From Bacteroidia bacterium (GTDB taxonomy: Bacteria; Bacteroidota; Bacteroidia; J057): a stretch of 63,955 nt of DNA. The notes under the pieces were generated by a model. The model had not been told where the DNA came from. It saw only the letters and a list, made by a program, of their open reading frames with translations, and ran no database searches. Below are positions 59,318-63,955 of this stretch, one piece after another. The DNA is taken from assembly GCA_022760475.1 (NCBI GenBank), contig JALEFZ010000083.1, forward strand, positions 1 to 63,955, in the 5' to 3' direction. Position 1 is the stretch's first letter. Each line of letters opens with the position of its first letter. The translations under genes and the position numbers were made by a program.

Positions 59318-60913
59318 ATGTCAAAAAATTCTAACAACAAAAAGCACTCAAACCAAGTTTTTGCCTTACTAGCTTTATCGACTTTATTGGGATTGTTGGC
59401 ATTTTTAGTAAGTGGAAATGCCCTTATAAATGCAACTAAATCCCCGGATAGCCCGACTCGCAATACGATGTTATTGGGATCTGATAGCAGCCTGACTTTG
59501 TCTGCTCTAACCAGCTTTAACTCTATTCAAAGAAGGTATTGCATGGACTGTGACAGCTTTTCTATTGAGATCTCAACCAAAAAGACAAAGCTCAAGGATC
59601 AAATAAAGCAGGCGAAAAATGGGTATAATTTTTTAGGAACTCTAACCATAAAGGATCAAGGCCAAAGTTTCCCTCAAATCCCTATAAAAATTCCAGAGGT
59701 ATCCAATCATAGCAAACTCTTTATCGGCGGCGACAGCCTGATTCTTTCACTAAATGAAGCTCAGCTTTTGAATACCTACATTTTTGAACAAGTACAGAAT
59801 AATGTCAACGATAGTTTATCCAATCTGAGTTTTTCCTTTGATATCAAACAAGCTGTCATATTCCCGGAGATATATTTTAATGGGAAGTGGATAGGAGTAC
59901 CAGTTGAGAACAGGCTAATACCCAAAGCAGAGTTTGAGCGGAAAAAAATTTCAATTTTCAATAATAGCAAAAAGGAAAGTTCAAAAAAGGAAATAACTAA
60001 GTACTATTTGTTGAACTATAAACATTCTGTCCTCAAATGGATTGGTTTTCATAGTGGTGCACTTGGTTTTGGCTATGCCCTGATTCCGTTTTTCTTTATC
60101 CTGATCTTTCAAATCATCAAAGAGGTAAATCAGAAGTCTGAGGCCAGACTAGACCATAAATTTCCCATTCGTATTTTTCTTGTCAGTCTTTTATTGGTAG
60201 CCCTTTCCTCCCTCTTTACCTTCCTTATTCTAAGGGGAGACAATGTCAATCTTTTGAGTGGGGCTGATATCATGGCAGATTTTAATATAGTTTTTTATGA
60301 CCCGAATCTTACAATTGGCATTTTGGTGGTATTTTTTATGATTGTAGGCATCCCACCTCTGCTGGGTATGCTCATGATTGTATGGGCTACAGCAAAATTG
60401 TGGAATGAAAAGGGTTCCCTGGATGAGGACGAAAATAAAAAAATAACAGAAACACTTGCTGCTCAAAGTACCAAAGATGAATCGGGACAACAGCCGAAAA
60501 GGGAAGATTTAGAAAAACCTATTAGAGATGGAAAGTTGGTCAAACTATATTTGAGTATCAGAGATAAATTAAACGTCTTTGCGTTTTTTTCAGGCTGTCT
60601 TGTGGCTTTATCCATTTTAGGCTCGCGCCTGCAGAGGGATATGATTATGGATTATATTCCGGATGTCAAAGAGATTTACCCAGACCTGTTTACTTATTTG
60701 TATGGCCTCGTATTTACCTTGCTATTGGCCATGTTTTTCCTCCCTGCACAATTTTTCCTGAAGTACTTTAAGGATGAAAGAGGAATTGCTGTGGAAGCTA
60801 AACCAGAGAGCGGAAAATGGTGGAAAATTGGAACTGAGTCTATACAGGATATCAAACTGATCTTTGCACTGGTTCTACCTCTCTTGACGACAGCTGTTAC
60901 CTCATTTTTTTAA
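59318..60913 (+). CDS. Membrane protein of unknown function
   Basis: A 531-residue protein with about six transmembrane helices: one at 14-36, then near 250-275, 288-310, 325-352, 425-445 and 460-485, with a last one near 510-528. A 200-residue exported domain lies between the first two (it includes a CxxC, 'CMDC'), and a charged Glu/Lys/Gln-rich cytoplasmic loop near 365-410. I recognise no family. It stands alone between two terminators. Confidence 0.7.
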   Translation: MSKNSNNKKHSNQVFALLALSTLLGLLAFLVSGNALINATKSPDSPTRNTMLLGSDSSLTLSALTSFNSIQRRYCMDCDSFSIEISTKKTKLKDQIKQAKNGYNFLGTLTIKDQGQSFPQIPIKIPEVSNHSKLFIGGDSLILSLNEAQLLNTYIFEQVQNNVNDSLSNLSFSFDIKQAVIFPEIYFNGKWIGVPVENRLIPKAEFERKKISIFNNSKKESSKKEITKYYLLNYKHSVLKWIGFHSGALGFGYALIPFFFILIFQIIKEVNQKSEARLDHKFPIRIFLVSLLLVALSSLFTFLILRGDNVNLLSGADIMADFNIVFYDPNLTIGILVVFFMIVGIPPLLGMLMIVWATAKLWNEKGSLDEDENKKITETLAAQSTKDESGQQPKREDLEKPIRDGKLVKLYLSIRDKLNVFAFFSGCLVALSILGSRLQRDMIMDYIPDVKEIYPDLFTYLYGLVFTLLLAMFFLPAQFFLKYFKDERGIAVEAKPESGKWWKIGTESIQDIKLIFALVLPLLTTAVTSFF

Positions 60914-61151
60914 TAGAAAGTTACATAAGAAAATAGACCAACATAATAGCTTGTCTTGATTTGGCTCTTTACAAATTCAATTAAAATGCTTGCATTGACC
61001 TTGAATAGTTATGCTGATCAAGAGCATAATTGCAACTTAATGCCAGCACAGGCATTCACTGCTTTTTATGTTAATACCTACTAATCCTAGCCAATAAAAC
61101 AAAAAAAACCAGACCCCTCAGAGGGGTCCGGCCTCACTATAAAAGACTTAA
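60914..61151. other. 238-base region with the terminator of the surface protein gene
   Basis: Convergent region between the membrane protein and the surface protein. Its only clear element is the minus-strand terminator at 61101-61131. Confidence 0.6.
61101..61131 (-). terminator. Terminator of the T9SS surface protein gene
   Basis: On the minus strand CCGGACCCC, a five-base loop and GGGGTCTGG (one G-T pair) is followed by eight T. It begins 20 bases after the stop. Confidence 0.9.
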
Positions 61152-63955
61152 TTAATTGGTCTTTCTCACTTTGATAGAAGCCTCAAACTTGTCGGCAGTC
61201 ATTCTGACCAGGTATACTCCTGATCCCAGTTTCATACCAGACTCGTTTCTTCCATCCCAGCTGATTTCGTGCTGTCCAGTTCCGAACTTGCCGCTGAACC
61301 TGCGTACAAGCTGTCCGTTCATGCTGAAGATCGAGATCTGTACTTCCTGTGGCTGACCCAAAGAGAAGTTCAAGCTAGTCATTTCAGCAAATGGATTGGG
61401 GCTGTTCTGTCCAAGAGCAAAGCCTTCGAAAGCGTCATCATCGATGCTTGTTGTCATGGCACCTACCTGTACATTTCCACCTATTGTACCGATTCCCATG
61501 CGGCTCTTGGCCATATCAAGTGCCTTACTTTCTGTCAAAGCAGAGTTAATTTCAAAGGAAGTTTGGCTTCCTCTTTTTCCTACTACTTCGAATACCAGTT
61601 CGAAAGCTACTGTTCCATCAGCCAAGCTCTGAGCCTGTCCCTCCATGTCAATCCATGCAGTTGTAAAGTGGCCTTTAGCCGCTTCCTCAGTATTGTAGAG
61701 GGCCTCAAGTGCCTTATGGTTAACTGTTTTCAGTTCCAATACGCTCTCATCCCAGTTCATGGTAAACTGATAACCTGAAATCACATCAAAGTTAGCTACC
61801 TTCACAGGAACCCTTACCAGGTCGCCCTGCTGTGCCTGAACTGCCTCGATCACAAAGTGGATAGAGTCGCTTGGTGCAGCAAGTCTATTTGGACTAGCGT
61901 CCCAGCTATTGTTCACATCACCCAGTTTCACACCAGTGAAATCCTGGCCTGTCAGAGGAGCAGTAACGCTGGTATGGCTACGACGGGTATCCCATCCCCA
62001 TGGAGATTGTGGATTCGGGAATACGTAGTCAGAAGGAATCATGGTCCATACACCTCCAGGGTTTCCACTAACAGGATCAGTGAATGAATTGGTAATCAAC
62101 AATAGCCTTCTCAAGATCTGGAATGCGTCAAGTACGTTGATTGTCTGGCTGTTGTTTACGTCCGCTGCAATCAACTTGTAAGGAGAATTCAGTTGGCTGA
62201 TAAGTAGTGTATGACGTACTACATCTAATGCATCATTGATATCGATTCCGTTTACACTTGCATCTCCAGTTCTTTCGGCTCCAATGGTATTTACAGGATC
62301 ACAAGGATCTACCAGGAAGCTGTAGCTAGATCCATTGGCGGTCTGAGGACCGTTGTCTCCATCAAGATCAAAGTCTACACTTGGGATCAGGGTCCCTAAT
62401 TCTGACTTGGCATCACCTGCAATAGAGATGTTTGGAACAAGGTTCACTGTTACGTCAGCATCTGCGCTGGCAGAATTTCCGTAGATATCAGTTACAGTCA
62501 GTGTTACAGTGATAGGACTATTAGGAACATCATCACAGTCAAAAGAAGTTCTGGATAGTACACGGGTATCAATCGCACAGTTATCGGTAGAACCTGCATC
62601 AATGTCATTAACTGTGATCGTAGCAGCTCCAGTCATATCAAGGGTAACGGAGAAGTTCTGGGTCAATACCACAGGATCTTCATTGTCTGTGATGTCGATG
62701 TCGAAGCTACAGCTAGAAGTGTTACCTGCGGCATCAGTAGCAGTATAAGTGATTTGAGAATTACCAACCGGGAAAGTAGAGCCTGAAGGATCTCCTGCAG
62801 TCTGTGCTACGCTGACACCAGGAAGGTTATCGGTAGCTGTAGGGGCAGTCCATGTGATCGCCGCTCCACAGATACCCAGGTCGTTATTCTGTGCAATATT
62901 AGCTGGACAATTTACCAAAACAGGGGCTTCAGTATCTACGGTTACACTACTTGCATCGGTAGTAACTGTCTGAACAGAAGTGTTGCCATACTGATCCTGA
63001 ATCGAAATAGAGAAAGTTACAACACCATCATCTCCAGCAGCAACAGTTTTTTCCGCCGTCCAGGTAGTAGCTCCACCTTGATCAGTGATAGTGATAGAAC
63101 CAGCTCCTCCTCTGTCGATGGTTACAACAGGATTAGCAGGAAGGGCTTCAGAAGAAGTGAAGCTAAGGGTAATCACATCACCTACAGTTGCAAGGCTTAT
63201 GTCATTGGCATTGTTGCTCTGGATAGAAGCAGTCAGTACGGTTGGTGGATCAGCATCGATGGTAACACCACCTGCGGTTACGTCAGGGGTCTCCAGGACA
63301 GTTGCTGCTACATCATTGCTGTATCCAAGGGCAGTAGAAGAACCGTCAATTCCAATCGCAGTAGAACCGGTAGTAGCAGAACCGTTTACAGTAAAGGTCA
63401 ATTCCATAACGGTTGTACCATCAACCTGAGACAGTCTTCCTCCATTCTTTTCAAACCAGGAGAAGGTAACAACATTGTTAGGAACATTACCCGTGCCAGG
63501 TGTACCAAAGTTCATGTAAGGAGCAACAAAGTCAGTGCTACCTGTAGGTCCTGAAGCTGAGGAGAAGGTCAATACCGCAGGGTCAAAAGTAAAGGTTCCC
63601 TGGAAAGTTGCAATGTCATCAAAGTGGTTTACAGTGATGGGTACAGTTACGGTATTGTTAGGACCGGCAGTTGGGTTACCCACAACGAATTCCAAAGGAG
63701 AAACACCTACATAATTGATATCACCTACGGAAACATCACCTGTATTAGGGAAGTCATATTTAACTTCGAATCCTGCAGGCAAACCCGTAACAGTTGCAAA
63801 TGTTCCGTTTACTCCGGTAGTTCCATTGCCCTGAATGATTGTAAATAGGTCGTTAACTGTTGGAGTAAAGCTGCCAAAGTTTAGTTCCAAAACAGAAGCG
63901 TTTCCAAGGAAAGCACTTGTAGTCGTACTTTGCTGATCGTAATCTGTACAAGCAA
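61152..63955 (-). CDS. Partial T9SS-sorted surface protein with cohesin-like, Ig-like, HYR and dockerin-like domains
   Basis: Only the C-terminal 933 residues lie in the window; the frame is open to the edge, so the start is outside. In order: a beta-rich stretch, a cohesin-like domain (coding about 63330-63700, 'VTVPITVNHFDDIATFQGTF' type), an Ig-like domain, an HYR domain (about 62690-62930, with the 'NDLGICGAAITWTAP' motif), a dockerin-like pair (about 62090-62280, 'GDASVNGIDINDALDVVRH' and 'ADVNNSQTINVLDAFQILRR'), a second cohesin-like domain (about 61460-61860) and a T9SS type A C-terminal sorting domain (about 61152-61420, 'NSPNPFAEMTSLNF', 'LGSGVYLVRM'). The protein should pass the outer membrane by T9SS and be anchored there. 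Confidence 0.88.
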   Translation of the reverse strand, partial: ACTDYDQQSTTTSAFLGNASVLELNFGSFTPTVNDLFTIIQGNGTTGVNGTFATVTGLPAGFEVKYDFPNTGDVSVGDINYVGVSPLEFVVGNPTAGPNNTVTVPITVNHFDDIATFQGTFTFDPAVLTFSSASGPTGSTDFVAPYMNFGTPGTGNVPNNVVTFSWFEKNGGRLSQVDGTTVMELTFTVNGSATTGSTAIGIDGSSTALGYSNDVAATVLETPDVTAGGVTIDADPPTVLTASIQSNNANDISLATVGDVITLSFTSSEALPANPVVTIDRGGAGSITITDQGGATTWTAEKTVAAGDDGVVTFSISIQDQYGNTSVQTVTTDASSVTVDTEAPVLVNCPANIAQNNDLGICGAAITWTAPTATDNLPGVSVAQTAGDPSGSTFPVGNSQITYTATDAAGNTSSCSFDIDITDNEDPVVLTQNFSVTLDMTGAATITVNDIDAGSTDNCAIDTRVLSRTSFDCDDVPNSPITVTLTVTDIYGNSASADADVTVNLVPNISIAGDAKSELGTLIPSVDFDLDGDNGPQTANGSSYSFLVDPCDPVNTIGAERTGDASVNGIDINDALDVVRHTLLISQLNSPYKLIAADVNNSQTINVLDAFQILRRLLLITNSFTDPVSGNPGGVWTMIPSDYVFPNPQSPWGWDTRRSHTSVTAPLTGQDFTGVKLGDVNNSWDASPNRLAAPSDSIHFVIEAVQAQQGDLVRVPVKVANFDVISGYQFTMNWDESVLELKTVNHKALEALYNTEEAAKGHFTTAWIDMEGQAQSLADGTVAFELVFEVVGKRGSQTSFEINSALTESKALDMAKSRMGIGTIGGNVQVGAMTTSIDDDAFEGFALGQNSPNPFAEMTSLNFSLGQPQEVQISIFSMNGQLVRRFSGKFGTGQHEISWDGRNESGMKLGSGVYLVRMTADKFEASIKVRKTN

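Noticed and set aside
1..63955. rRNA, tRNA, CRISPR arrays and insertion sequences
   Set aside because: Intergenic regions were read for cloverleaf-like, repeat-spacer and transposase patterns; none was found, though a covariance search was not possible.

Overview
The window looks like a chromosomal segment of a member of the Bacteroidota, probably a free-living aerobe of the Cytophagia or Saprospiria type. The signs are two TonB-dependent receptors with Bacteroidota-type carboxypeptidase-like N-termini, a C-terminal type IX secretion (T9SS) sorting domain on a large surface protein, a LytS-type kinase paired with a LytTR regulator, a DUF4856-imelysin-HTTM-TonB receptor operon, many lipoproteins, and -7 elements of the TAnnTTTG form instead of sigma70 boxes. 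I see no rRNA, tRNA, insertion sequence, CRISPR array or prophage. The genus cannot be told by eye.

Layout. 1-11.3 kb: a truncated lipoprotein gene, a soluble molybdopterin oxidoreductase, then a four-gene minus-strand operon (DUF4856 lipoprotein, imelysin-like lipoprotein, HTTM membrane protein, TonB receptor) that looks like a metal (probably iron) uptake unit with a palindrome upstream. 9.4-12.2 kb: nadE, divergent from a Nudix-winged-helix regulator of the NrtR type, with a near-palindrome between them. 12.2-20.5 kb: a complete tryptophan operon, trpE-trpGD(fused)-trpC-trpF-trpB-trpA-aroF, preceded by a leader peptide with three consecutive Trp codons and an intrinsic terminator. An oppositely oriented small lipoprotein gene sits between trpB and trpA.

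20.5-30.4 kb: a DUF3857/transglutaminase-like protein, a LytS-like kinase with a large unrecognised exported domain plus its LytTR response regulator, a rhomboid protease, a Na/Pi cotransporter and an ABC exporter. 30.7-37.7 kb: a lipoprotein with three tandem NlpC/P60-like peptidase domains, convergent with a membrane-anchored TPR-CHAT protease, then a metallo-beta-lactamase/double-rhodanese protein. 38-42.6 kb: an exported tail-collar-domain protein, then a divergent HSP90-family ATPase gene overlapping a TPR-like gene and followed by a zinc-ribbon/TerB protein. This chaperone module is the best candidate here for an undescribed system.

42.6-63.9 kb: two MacB/FtsX-like permeases, a YfhO-type membrane protein divergent from a second TonB receptor across a long inverted repeat, then mostly small housekeeping or unknown genes (lipocalin-like, DinB, BCCT transporter, YcxB-like, quinone oxidoreductase, DUF1330, thioesterase, SRPBCC). 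The window ends with the 3' part of a large T9SS-sorted surface protein that carries two cohesin-like domains, a dockerin-like pair, an HYR domain and Ig-like domains.

All assignments come from reading motifs and translations by eye; no database search or folding program was run.
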